The notes below the pieces were generated by a model. That model did not search any database and had not been told where the DNA came from. It saw nothing but the letters and a program-made list of their open reading frames with translations. A stretch of DNA of 11,687 bases from Acidimicrobiaceae bacterium (GTDB lineage: Bacteria; Actinomycetota; Acidimicrobiia; Acidimicrobiales; UBA8592), in the NCBI GenBank assembly GCA_002715405.1, contig PAZD01000008.1:25643-37329 (forward strand), written 5' to 3'. The position numbers were made by a program, and so were the translations under genes. This document shows, one piece after another, positions 1 through 6,897 of this stretch. Position 1 is the stretch's first letter. Every line of letters begins with the position of its first letter.

Positions 1-59
1 CAAGCTCCTATTCCTGAGGCTCCGCCGGTAATAACAGCAATTTTTCCTTCTAATCTCAT
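1..59 (-). CDS. Short-chain dehydrogenase/reductase (SDR), N-terminal fragment cut by window edge
   Basis: Only the first 19 codons are inside the window; the rest lies to the left. The reading starts at ATG 59 and gives MRLEGKIAVITGGASGIGA. This is the first beta strand and the glycine-rich TGxxxGIG turn (residues 11-18) that binds NAD(P) in classical SDR enzymes. An AAAGGA-type ribosome site lies just before the start. The gene begins 25 nt after the stop of the MFS transporter on the same strand, so it is probably the next gene of the transporter operon. The family is clear from the motif, but the substrate and the cofactor preference cannot be read from a fragment this short. Confidence 0.85.
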   Translation of the reverse strand, partial: MRLEGKIAVITGGASGIGA

Positions 60-84
60 ATTTTCCTTTCTTAGTTTAAAGAGT

Positions 85-1263
85 CTACGTTCGAATTTTT
101 CCAGCTTTGTGCCATGCTCCTACCGCACATACGAGTACGGCTAATGTACCAAACCATGAGTAAGTGTATGTGTCGGTGGCATCTACTAGAACACCAAAAC
201 CTGCCGGAGTGACAAGCGCACCTAGGTAATAGCCGGTCATGGTTATTCCGGTAGCCTTCCCTACGCTATTTGGGGCTGTATCAATAACAGCTGCGTGCAT
301 CGTACCAATTGAGGCTAATTGTGTGGAGACACCAAGAGTAACGCCGATGACAACAATATATGTCCCAAGAATGGTGCCTAATAAGACTAATCCCACTGAT
401 AAAGCGCTAATACTGAGTAGAAGCATTATGAGGGGTATGCGTCGTTTAGTACCAAGCTTGTCAGCCCAAAACCCATTACAAATCATTACTATAACTCCAG
501 TAAAGGAAGCTATAGCCATAATTCCACCTGATAGGCCCGCTGAAGCGTTAAGGGACTCTTCGAGATACGAAACAGTCCATGAGTACAAGGGCTGTGAACC
601 GCCGATAAGAAGAAAAGCAGCAATACCAAACCAATAGAAATTTTTGGGTAATGGATCAGCCTTTACTCCACTAGCTGCTTCAGAACGGTCATCATTGAGA
701 ATAAAATATGCAACAATTCCTGCGATCGCTGCTGCTATTGAATTTAGTATAAGAATAGTTTCCCAATTCCAGACATTTGCAGCCCAAGGTCCTATTGCAG
801 CGGCAACCGTAGCCATTAAAGGAACCCCTGAAGTTTTAACTGACATTGCTACAGCTCGCCGTTCCAGAGGTACCGCATGACCAATAGCAACGTTGGTTCC
901 GGTGTTCGATAGTGCATATCCCATTCCGGCAAGAACACTAGATATTATCCACACAGTGTATGAACTAAGGATCGCAATGAATAGAGATGAGACTGCGACC
1001 ACAAACATGTTTAGAACAACAACTTTTCGAGCTCCGAATCTATCTGTTAGCTGACCTGCTGGGATCGACCCAATACCTGTGGAGCCGAAATAAATCCCTA
1101 CGATTAAACCAATTTTTCCTCTTGAGATATCAAGGTCTTCGCTAAGAATCGTTGCTAGAAAACCAGGTATGAAACCTAAAGAAGCTCCCATTCCAACACA
1201 TGAGCAAGAAGACGCTACAGTTAACCAGCCGGAGAATGATATTTTAGAGTGTGCGTCAGACAC
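85..1263 (-). CDS. Major facilitator superfamily (MFS) transporter
   Basis: A 392-residue inner-membrane protein with about twelve hydrophobic segments, a normal length for MFS secondary transporters. The loop after the second segment carries the MFS motif A, GQLTDRFGARK (residues 70-80). A degenerate copy, GFWADKLGTKRR (264-275), sits at the equivalent place in the second half, as expected from the two-times-six helix fold. The start is GTG at 1263, two nt after the stop of the LivF gene, so it is probably translated by coupling; upstream Shine-Dalgarno pairing is weak. The next in-frame ATG (residue 25) falls inside the first hydrophobic segment, which favours the GTG. Its place at the end of a Liv-type uptake operon suggests transport of a related compound, either a second route in or export of a product. 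The sequence does not show the direction or substrate. Confidence 0.88.
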   Translation of the reverse strand: MSDAHSKISFSGWLTVASSCSCVGMGASLGFIPGFLATILSEDLDISRGKIGLIVGIYFGSTGIGSIPAGQLTDRFGARKVVVLNMFVVAVSSLFIAILSSYTVWIISSVLAGMGYALSNTGTNVAIGHAVPLERRAVAMSVKTSGVPLMATVAAAIGPWAANVWNWETILILNSIAAAIAGIVAYFILNDDRSEAASGVKADPLPKNFYWFGIAAFLLIGGSQPLYSWTVSYLEESLNASAGLSGGIMAIASFTGVIVMICNGFWADKLGTKRRIPLIMLLLSISALSVGLVLLGTILGTYIVVIGVTLGVSTQLASIGTMHAAVIDTAPNSVGKATGITMTGYYLGALVTPAGFGVLVDATDTYTYSWFGTLAVLVCAVGAWHKAGKIRT

Positions 1264-1265
1264 CT

Positions 1266-1985
1266 TTACTTTGTGTCAACGCCAAGATAGGCAGACTGTA
1301 ATGAAGTAGGGTCATCTTTGTAGTCTGCTGCATCACCCTCAAGAACTAGGTCCCCATTTCGAAGAACGTAAAAGCGTGAACAGTACTTCAGGGCTAGGCC
1401 AGCGTTCTGTTCAACAATAAGCAAAGTAACATCATTTGAGAAGAGATCTTCCAACTGCTCGTAGAAATCCTTCACTAGAAGTGGGGCAAGCCCTAAAGAC
1501 ATCTCATCAATAAGTAGTAACTTAGGTTGAGCAACAATTGCCCTGCTTAATGACAGCATTTGCTGTTGTCCGCCACTCAACAGACCCGCTGGTTGTTTTC
1601 TTCGCTCTTCTAGAATAGGAAATTTTTTGTATGCAGTTTCAAGTCCAACTTCTAACAGATCAGGTGATTTACCGTAATTTGCTACTCGAAGATTTTCCTC
1701 AACATTGAGTCCTGGGAATATCCTCCGGCCTTCGGGAACCTGCACCACACCCTTTTCGACTAATGATGCTGGGTTATTCCCGTGAATCTCATCATCTTTC
1801 CAGGTGATTGAGCCTTCTGTCGGTGTAAGTAACCCGGAGATAGTCTTAAGAACAGTTGATTTACCAGCCCCGTTTGCTCCAAGTAAAGCCACTCTCTCTC
1901 CATGATTTACATGAAGATTAAGGCCGTGGATGACTTGATTTCTCTTGTATCCGACTTTTAGATCTTTTATTTCTAAACCACTCAT
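1266..1985 (-). CDS. livF: Branched-chain amino acid-type (LivF) ABC transporter ATP-binding protein
   Basis: A 239-residue cytoplasmic ATPase of the hydrophobic-amino-acid-transport (HAAT) ABC family, of usual LivF length. Visible motifs in order are Walker A GANGAGKS (36-43), the LivF-style VPEGRRIF segment after Gln82 in the Q-loop region, the signature LSGGQ (136-140) and Walker B LLLIDE (156-161). The usual H-loop histidine position reads EQN (Gln193), which is normal for LivF proteins. It would pair with the LivG domain of the upstream fused gene to power import. The start ATG at 1985 lies one base beyond the TGA of that gene, with a GGGGA upstream as a modest ribosome site, so translational coupling is likely. 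The HAAT family also carries short amides, urea and aromatic acids, so the name marks the family rather than a proven leucine/isoleucine/valine substrate. Confidence 0.93.
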   Translation of the reverse strand: MSGLEIKDLKVGYKRNQVIHGLNLHVNHGERVALLGANGAGKSTVLKTISGLLTPTEGSITWKDDEIHGNNPASLVEKGVVQVPEGRRIFPGLNVEENLRVANYGKSPDLLEVGLETAYKKFPILEERRKQPAGLLSGGQQQMLSLSRAIVAQPKLLLIDEMSLGLAPLLVKDFYEQLEDLFSNDVTLLIVEQNAGLALKYCSRFYVLRNGDLVLEGDAADYKDDPTSLQSAYLGVDTK

Positions 1986-1986
1986 G

Positions 1987-3849
1987 TCATGTCCCCAAGT
2001 AGGCAGCGATTACTTGTTCATCTTTCATTACTTCTTCTGGGCTTCCGTCGGCAAGTATGGCTCCGGTATCAAGGACAATAACTCGCTCACTTACGTCCGC
2101 TACCAGTTCCACGTTGTGCTCAATGATCAAAACACCAGCAGATGTATATTGAGCAAATTCTTTTACTTTTTTCATCATCTCAAGAGCTTCGGCTGTTGGT
2201 AATCCAGCTGCAGGTTCATCTAGAAGCAAAATAGATGGATTTGTAGCTAGTGCTCTTACTACGTCGACACGTTTTTGAAGCCCGTAGGGTAAATCTTCGA
2301 CTTTGTCATTCCAATATTCTAAAAGGTCCATATGTTCTAGAATTTCAGCTGCCACGAAGTGTGCTTTCTTCTCTTCTCGTATAACCCAAGGCAATCTGAA
2401 AGATTCTGATACTCGGTTGTATTTAATATTGCGATCTAGGCCAAGTAGAGCGTGTTCCAAGACTGTTAGGTCATCATGAAGGTTAAGGTTCTGGAATGTT
2501 CGGCCCATCCCACGGAGTGATCTTATGTGGATGGGCTTACCGGTTAGGTCCTGATCATCTAGTATGAACTGGCCAGTTGCTCCTTTTACGTGCCCAGTAA
2601 CGGCATTAAATAAGGTAGTTTTGCCAGCACCATTAGATCCAATTAATCCTGTGACGGCGCCTGCTGGAATTTCAAAGGAAACATCATCAACAGCTTTTAC
2701 TCCACCAAATGCGACTGATGCATTTTTAATTTGTAAAGCTCCGCGTAACTGATCCGATGAAAAGCTCTCAAGGTGATTGGAAGACAGTGGAGAAACAACG
2801 TTAGTTTGCTCAGATACTGCTTTTTCTCCATTTTTGGAAAGAAGCGGATCGATCGCCAGACGTTTTATGTGGCCCCCTAGACGCTCAAACATTCCTACAA
2901 GACCATCTGGAGACCATAGGGTAAGAATAACTAAAACCCCTCCGTAGATTACGCCTTCGTACTCTTGAACGCTACGGAGGATTTCTGGCAGCCATCTTAC
3001 GAACACGGCTCCCAACACAGCTCCCATTAATCGGTGCTTTCCTCCGATTATTAGCGCCAAGACAACGATGATAGATAGATTTACTCCAAAATTTTCTGGA
3101 ATTCCATACCTCAAGGTGTGTATATATAGGACACCTGCCCAACCAGCTAGACCGCCGCCTATACCAAAGCAAAGAATCTTTAACCAGGCAACAGGAATTC
3201 CAGCAGCTCTAGCTGCTGTTTCACTTGTCCTTAAGGCGTTCATGCTTCTTCCAGTTCTTCCATCTTGAATATTGCCAACGACCCAGAAGGAGAATAGGAG
3301 AATTACCAAACCTATCCGAACAAGTGTAGGTCCTCGACTAAATTCTCGTCCGAAGAATTCGAGGTCTCCGATTCCTTTTCCGGAACCACCTCCAGTAAAT
3401 TCTTTCCATTCAAATAGGATTTGGACACCCACGAACGCAACAGCAAACGTAGCTAACGCAAGATATAACTCATTAACACGGAGACTAGGAAAGCCGACTA
3501 TCATTCCAAGGACGAAGGCAACAGCAAAGGCAATTGGGAGTTCAGTTTCCAGGCCTCTTCCCCAAGCTGTTGTTATGTTTGCTGAAAGAAACACACCACA
3601 AGCTACGAAAATCGTATGTCCCAGTGTTAATTGTCCGGCTAGCCCGAAAACGACTATTAGGCTTGCGCCGATAATCGCATAGATAATTGTCATGTTAATT
3701 GTCTGCGAGTATGACGAGAAGGTTCCAGCTAAGAGGTACATGAGTACTATGCCGACAAGTCCAATGTAATGATTTTTCTTTAGAAATGATGGCTGAGGTA
3801 TTCCAGCACGTTCGAGGGCTGATTGTCGTTTATTTGTTGTTTCAGACAT
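1987..3849 (-). CDS. livM-livG: Fused LivM permease - LivG ATP-binding protein of a branched-chain amino acid-type ABC transporter
   Basis: A 620-residue fusion of two subunits that are separate in E. coli. Residues about 28-325 form a LivM-type permease with several hydrophobic helices, including the conserved region around GIPVAWLKILCFGIGGGLAG (217-236). A hydrophilic linker of roughly 40 residues (about 330-370) leads to a LivG-type ATPase. That domain has Walker A GSNGAGKT (404-411), the Q-loop FQNLN (Gln453), a signature region reading LPYGLQKR (520-527) in place of LSGGQ as is common in LivG, Walker B LLLDEP (541-546) and the H-loop histidine His578. The open reading frame is continuous, so this is a true fusion. 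ATG 3849 starts two nt after the livH stop with little Shine-Dalgarno sequence, pointing to coupled translation. LivM-LivG fusions are known in bacteria, including actinobacteria. The fusion fixes a 1:1 ratio of permease to ATPase. Confidence 0.93.
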   Translation of the reverse strand: MSETTNKRQSALERAGIPQPSFLKKNHYIGLVGIVLMYLLAGTFSSYSQTINMTIIYAIIGASLIVVFGLAGQLTLGHTIFVACGVFLSANITTAWGRGLETELPIAFAVAFVLGMIVGFPSLRVNELYLALATFAVAFVGVQILFEWKEFTGGGSGKGIGDLEFFGREFSRGPTLVRIGLVILLFSFWVVGNIQDGRTGRSMNALRTSETAARAAGIPVAWLKILCFGIGGGLAGWAGVLYIHTLRYGIPENFGVNLSIIVVLALIIGGKHRLMGAVLGAVFVRWLPEILRSVQEYEGVIYGGVLVILTLWSPDGLVGMFERLGGHIKRLAIDPLLSKNGEKAVSEQTNVVSPLSSNHLESFSSDQLRGALQIKNASVAFGGVKAVDDVSFEIPAGAVTGLIGSNGAGKTTLFNAVTGHVKGATGQFILDDQDLTGKPIHIRSLRGMGRTFQNLNLHDDLTVLEHALLGLDRNIKYNRVSESFRLPWVIREEKKAHFVAAEILEHMDLLEYWNDKVEDLPYGLQKRVDVVRALATNPSILLLDEPAAGLPTAEALEMMKKVKEFAQYTSAGVLIIEHNVELVADVSERVIVLDTGAILADGSPEEVMKDEQVIAAYLGT

Positions 3850-3851
3850 GG

Positions 3852-4739
3852 TTAGACTCGTTCGTGCTGCTTGGCTCTAGTGAATAGGCCATGTGGTCGG
3901 ATCAACAAGATTATAAAGACTATTACTACCGGTAATGCTGCGGCTATTTCTCGAGGGGCCCATTTAATTGTGAATGCCTCGAGTTCTCCAAGGAGAAGGC
4001 CACCGGCAACTCCTCCCGAAAGGCTAAGGAAGCCTCCAAGAATAGCGGCGACGAAGCCTTTGATGAAGATGATATTCATATAGTCCTGTTGAAGGAATAG
4101 AACTGGGGCGAAGACGATTCCTGTAACTCCTCCAACAAGAGCGGATAAGACCCAGGTGTATATTGAGACTGTTGACTCTTTGACGCCCATGAGTTTTGCT
4201 GCATCTTGGTCTTCAGCGAATGCTTTCATGCCGAGTCCTAGCTCTGTTTGGTTGATGATATACCCGACGATAGAAAGTGTGACGAAGGTGGTAGCGGCTA
4301 CTACAACATGCCATGCATTTAAACGGAAATCTCCGATTATCCAGTTAATGCGATCAATGTCTCCAGGTACCCGATATCGTCGAGCTGTTCCGCCCCACCA
4401 TAGAAGAGAAACGTTGGCTAGAAGAACTTCGATACCTAACGTCATGATTACGATAGGGAGAAAATCTCCTAGCTTGACTAAAGGTCGGACAGTAAGGCGT
4501 TCAATGACGTAGGTTCCTGCTGCAGTTAGGATCATTGCAAAAACAATTGCTACACCAAAAGGCATACCTTGGTCAGCGGCCCACCAATGAGCAAGGAACC
4601 CTGTGACTCCTGCCATCGTTCCAGCTGCGAAGTTTAGAATCCTCGCTGTTTTGAAAACCATTACGAGGGCAAGCCCAATCAAGGCATAGGCAAAACCAGA
4701 GACTAGTCCTTGCCAAGCTAGCTGAATGTATTCGGTCAT
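3852..4739 (-). CDS. livH: Branched-chain amino acid-type (LivH) ABC transporter permease
   Basis: A 295-residue integral membrane permease of the HAAT family that should pair with the LivM half of the next gene. Conserved LivH features are the opening helix with IGLALVMVFKTARILNFAAG (21-40), RPLVKLGDFLPIVIMTLG (85-102) and the cytoplasmic ATPase-contact loop around MKAFAEDQDAAKLMGV (171-186). A longer frame opens 23 codons upstream at 4808, but I chose ATG 4739. It has an AGGAGA ribosome site at ideal distance, gives the usual LivH N-terminus MTEYIQ, and avoids a basic, proline-rich extension that would be coded by the intercistronic hairpin. It lies 98 nt after the solute-binding protein gene. 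Confidence 0.92.
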   Translation of the reverse strand: MTEYIQLAWQGLVSGFAYALIGLALVMVFKTARILNFAAGTMAGVTGFLAHWWAADQGMPFGVAIVFAMILTAAGTYVIERLTVRPLVKLGDFLPIVIMTLGIEVLLANVSLLWWGGTARRYRVPGDIDRINWIIGDFRLNAWHVVVAATTFVTLSIVGYIINQTELGLGMKAFAEDQDAAKLMGVKESTVSIYTWVLSALVGGVTGIVFAPVLFLQQDYMNIIFIKGFVAAILGGFLSLSGGVAGGLLLGELEAFTIKWAPREIAAALPVVIVFIILLIRPHGLFTRAKQHERV

Positions 4740-4742
4740 CTT

Positions 4743-4748
4743 TCTCCT
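4743..4748 (-). promoter_or_regulatory. Ribosome binding site that fixes the livH start
   Basis: On the minus strand the bases read AGGAGA followed by AAG and then ATG at 4739. This near-perfect Shine-Dalgarno sequence decides in favour of the internal Met over the upstream one at 4808, which starts inside the hairpin. Confidence 0.8.
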
Positions 4749-4782
4749 GAAGGCGGCTTTTGGTAAATAATTAGCACGATAA

Positions 4783-4807
4783 TGGGGCCCCGGCCTCCGG
4801 GGCCCCA
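4783..4807 (-). promoter_or_regulatory. GC-rich intercistronic hairpin between the solute-binding protein gene and livH
   Basis: A perfect inverted repeat with 11-bp arms TGGGGCCCCGG (4783-4793) and CCGGGGCCCCA (4797-4807) and a three-base loop. It lies about 30 nt beyond the stop of the binding-protein gene and about 45 nt before the livH start. In the direction of transcription it is followed by ATTATCGTGC rather than a run of T, so it is not a typical intrinsic terminator. By analogy with the malE-malF region, such a structure would protect the upstream mRNA from 3' exonucleases, or partly stop transcription, giving more binding protein than permease. The almost pure G/C stem stands out from the surrounding composition. 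Confidence 0.75.
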
Positions 4808-4837
4808 CATCGTTAGTTGGTTATGTAATTGGTTAAC

Positions 4838-6127
4838 TTACTCCTGTCCAATTACTAGTTCTACCCACTCTCCGTTGACAACCTCAAGGATAATCACGTC
4901 GTTGTTACCCAGATGGTTATCAGCTGAGAAGTTCAACGGACGCATAATTCCTCCGGTGTCGAAGTCTTTGATGCTTTCACCAGCAGCAACGAAGTTTTCG
5001 ACTGTCAAACATGGTCCAGTTCTTTCAAGCATTTCTTCAAGAACTAGCCCACCGGTGTAGGCAAGCAAGCTTGCTGTACCGAGTTGAGCGTCTTCAGCTC
5101 CAGCGGCCAACATAGCTTCCTTGTATGCGTTAATTCCTGGTTTATCAGCGGTAGCTGAGGAAATTACGTTCACACCAAGAGCGCCTTCTGAAAGCTCACC
5201 AGCAAGGTCAATGGTGTTTTGGGAAATTGTTCCAGTTGATCCCCAGAAACGTGCTTCGAGACCGAGTTGATCGGATTCGAGTAGGAACTGGGCGAACTGT
5301 GTGTCACCTGTTCCAACATACACATCCGTTACCCCAGAGTCGATGAATGAAAGGATCTGTGGGCCATAGGTAGTTGAATCACGTTCCCAGGTTTGCTCGT
5401 CAACAAGCAAATCTGCGCCATCACTGTCCTTGAATCCATCAACAGTTTGTTCACCATCAACTGAGTTAATGGTCATAAGTCCGACTGCCAATTCCTCATC
5501 TGGATAGTTTTCAACGAGGTAGTTACCAAATCCCTTTGTTTGAGCATACGCAGATGGGTTCACTGAGAAGAACAGTGGATGAGCATCTACGTCATAGAAA
5601 CTCAGGTCCTGCGCCCAGGGGAACAGGGTTGGGGTGTTACCTTCATCGTGAATACCAATTGCAGCTTTCAATGGAGCTGAACCGATACTTGCCCAAATAG
5701 CAAAGACCTTTTCTTGGTCAATGAAGTACTGGGCATTTGATGTGGTTAACTCTGGGTTGTAAGCGTCATCTTGAACGATGAATCGAATGTTACGTCCATG
5801 GATACCGCCACCGTCGTTGATCCGGTCTCTGGTAACTTCCATGGCAAGAACAGCAGCTTCACCAAGAGCAGCAAGGTTACCTGTCATAGGTTGTGAAGAC
5901 CCGAACAGAATTTCCGTGTCAGACACACCTCGTGCAACTTCGCATTCCTCTTCTTCAGCTGCTTCGCTTGCGCTCGCGCTATCGCTTGAGTCGCTTGCGC
6001 TTTCGCTAGCACTCGCGCTATCGCTACTTGCACTACTGCTTGCGTCATCGTCGTCATCACCGCAACCTGCGGCAAGGAGTCCAAAGACTGCAAGGAGAGC
6101 AAGGAGTTTCCATAATTTGTTTTTCAT
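4838..6127 (-). CDS. ABC transporter solute-binding lipoprotein, branched-chain amino acid type (Peripla_BP_6/LivK-like)
   Basis: A 429-residue secreted lipoprotein that should capture the substrate for the LivHMGF system. The N-terminus is a lipoprotein signal: Lys-rich start, hydrophobic core and lipobox LAAGC with the acylated cysteine at residue 22. It is followed by DDDDD and a Ser/Ala/Asp/Glu-rich low-complexity tether to about residue 61. The folded domain begins near residue 63 with ILFGSSQPMTG (73-83) and INDGGGIHGRNI (103-114), typical of type-I periplasmic binding proteins of the Liv/amide class. Cys62 and Cys373 could form a disulfide, which is a guess. The gene has a strong GGAGG ribosome site about 9 nt before ATG 6127 and is the first gene of the operon, with a dyad upstream. 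The ligand cannot be told from sequence; aliphatic or aromatic acids, amides and amino acids all remain possible. Confidence 0.92.
   Translation of the reverse strand: MKNKLWKLLALLAVFGLLAAGCGDDDDDASSSASSDSASASESASDSSDSASASEAAEEEECEVARGVSDTEILFGSSQPMTGNLAALGEAAVLAMEVTRDRINDGGGIHGRNIRFIVQDDAYNPELTTSNAQYFIDQEKVFAIWASIGSAPLKAAIGIHDEGNTPTLFPWAQDLSFYDVDAHPLFFSVNPSAYAQTKGFGNYLVENYPDEELAVGLMTINSVDGEQTVDGFKDSDGADLLVDEQTWERDSTTYGPQILSFIDSGVTDVYVGTGDTQFAQFLLESDQLGLEARFWGSTGTISQNTIDLAGELSEGALGVNVISSATADKPGINAYKEAMLAAGAEDAQLGTASLLAYTGGLVLEEMLERTGPCLTVENFVAAGESIKDFDTGGIMRPLNFSADNHLGNNDVIILEVVNGEWVELVIGQE
5973..6025 (-). repeat. Direct repeat in the lipoprotein tether-coding DNA
   Basis: The 14-base unit CTCGCGCTATCGCT (plus-strand reading) occurs at 5973-5986 and again at 6012-6025, a shift of 39 bases or 13 codons. 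Both copies are in the same frame and code for Ser/Asp/Ala residues of the tether. This fits growth of the linker by in-frame duplication or slippage, so tether length may vary between strains. Confidence 0.6.
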
Positions 6128-6201
6128 GTATTTCCCCCTCCGGAAAAAAATAAGAATCCTTTCAATGAATGAAAAGATGTCTATTTATCTTTCCATTAAG
6201 A

Positions 6202-6225
6202 GATCTCTATTGTCAAATAGAGATC
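6202..6225. promoter_or_regulatory. Perfect 24-bp inverted repeat, candidate operator/promoter of the transporter operon
   Basis: GATCTCTATT (6202-6211) and AATAGAGATC (6216-6225) are exact inverted copies around GTCA. The site sits about 75-98 nt upstream of the lipoprotein ATG in the 193-nt divergent region. On the minus strand a perfect -35 hexamer TTGACA (plus positions 6211-6216) spans the centre, but the best -10 match at 18 bp, AAAGAT (6187-6192), is poor. A bound dimeric regulator (TetR- or GntR-like in site size) would block or aid RNA polymerase here; alternatively, transcripts from further upstream would carry it as a leader hairpin. The rest of 6128-6320 is AT-rich, and I see no convincing promoter for the plus-strand gene. 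Confidence 0.6.
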
Positions 6226-6320
6226 AATAACTATAAATTTTATGAAATAAATTAGGGAGTTAATTGATTCTGGAATAGATACATTTTGCTCAATTGTGTT
6301 CACCGAGTTAATCTAAGGGG

Positions 6321-6884
6321 GTGAGTGGGGATAGATCATTGTCGATAGAGCAGCGGGTTTACTTTCTTGAGCAGCGAGAATCAATTCGAGAACTCGTAAC
6401 TGATTACAGTATGGCTGTTGATGATCGTGATATTGAAACGATTTCAAATCTCTTCACTGAGGATGGGGCATTCGCCCATGCTGATGGTTCGTCTGCAATG
6501 GAAAGTCGAGAAGAAATCGTGGCCTTCTATAACGGAAGGCTAGGAACAATGGGGGCTACCTACCACTATCCTCACAGTCACAAAATATCTTTTGATGATG
6601 AAACTCACGCTAATGGGATTGTGCTGGCGCATGCAGAATTATCTCAAGAGGGGATAACTTACTACACCGGCCTTCGATATATGGATAGATATCGAAAGGA
6701 AGACGTTCAGTGGCGCTTTGTCGAGCGTTACTTAAAATTTGTTTTCTTCATGCCAATGGAAGAATGGGCTCGAGATGGTATGGCTCAAGAGAATCGGAAG
6801 CGATTCCCTGGAGAAGGTGAACTTCCAACCGATCTTCCGGAGATGCAACCGACGTGGATAGCTGCTCAAAAAGGCAATCAATAA
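6321..6884 (+). CDS. SnoaL/NTF2-like family protein
   Basis: A 187-residue soluble protein with the small alpha+beta cone fold of the NTF2/SnoaL superfamily. Residues about 10-140 show the usual order: a helical opening (EQRESIRELVTDYSMAVDDR, 17-36), then NLFTEDGAFAH (43-53), then strands containing HYPHSHKISF (82-91), AHAELSQ (103-109) and WRFVERYLKF (131-140). The last about 45 residues, rich in Met, Pro and charge, extend past the core. Relatives include SnoaL-like cyclases, steroid isomerases and small subunits of ring-hydroxylating dioxygenases, but no dioxygenase large subunit is nearby, so the role is open. The start is uncertain: GTG 6321 directly abuts AAGGGG, whereas in-frame TTG 6339 has GTGGGGA at better spacing. 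It faces the opposing operon with 13 nt between stop codons and no visible terminator. Confidence 0.8.
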   Translation: MSGDRSLSIEQRVYFLEQRESIRELVTDYSMAVDDRDIETISNLFTEDGAFAHADGSSAMESREEIVAFYNGRLGTMGATYHYPHSHKISFDDETHANGIVLAHAELSQEGITYYTGLRYMDRYRKEDVQWRFVERYLKFVFFMPMEEWARDGMAQENRKRFPGEGELPTDLPEMQPTWIAAQKGNQ

Positions 6885-6897
6885 TTACTTCAGGAGT

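Noticed and set aside
3272..3682. 136-codon open frame on the plus strand inside the LivM-LivG gene
   Set aside because: It lies opposite conserved permease sequence; the product is rich in Pro, Arg, Thr and Asn with no family pattern, as expected of a shadow frame.
4783..4807. Rho-independent terminator ending the binding-protein transcript
   Set aside because: The stem is strong but no T run follows it in the direction of transcription, and the permease genes downstream show no promoter of their own.
4740..4808. N-terminal extension of LivH from ATG 4808
   Set aside because: It would be coded by the GC-rich hairpin and lacks a ribosome site, while ATG 4739 has AGGAGA at ideal spacing and gives the family N-terminus.
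5778..6230. 150-codon open frame on the plus strand opposite the lipoprotein signal and tether
   Set aside because: It is antisense to a clear lipoprotein gene, is open because of the low-complexity Ser/Ala/Asp codons, and has a biased Leu/Ser/Ala product with no recognisable domain.
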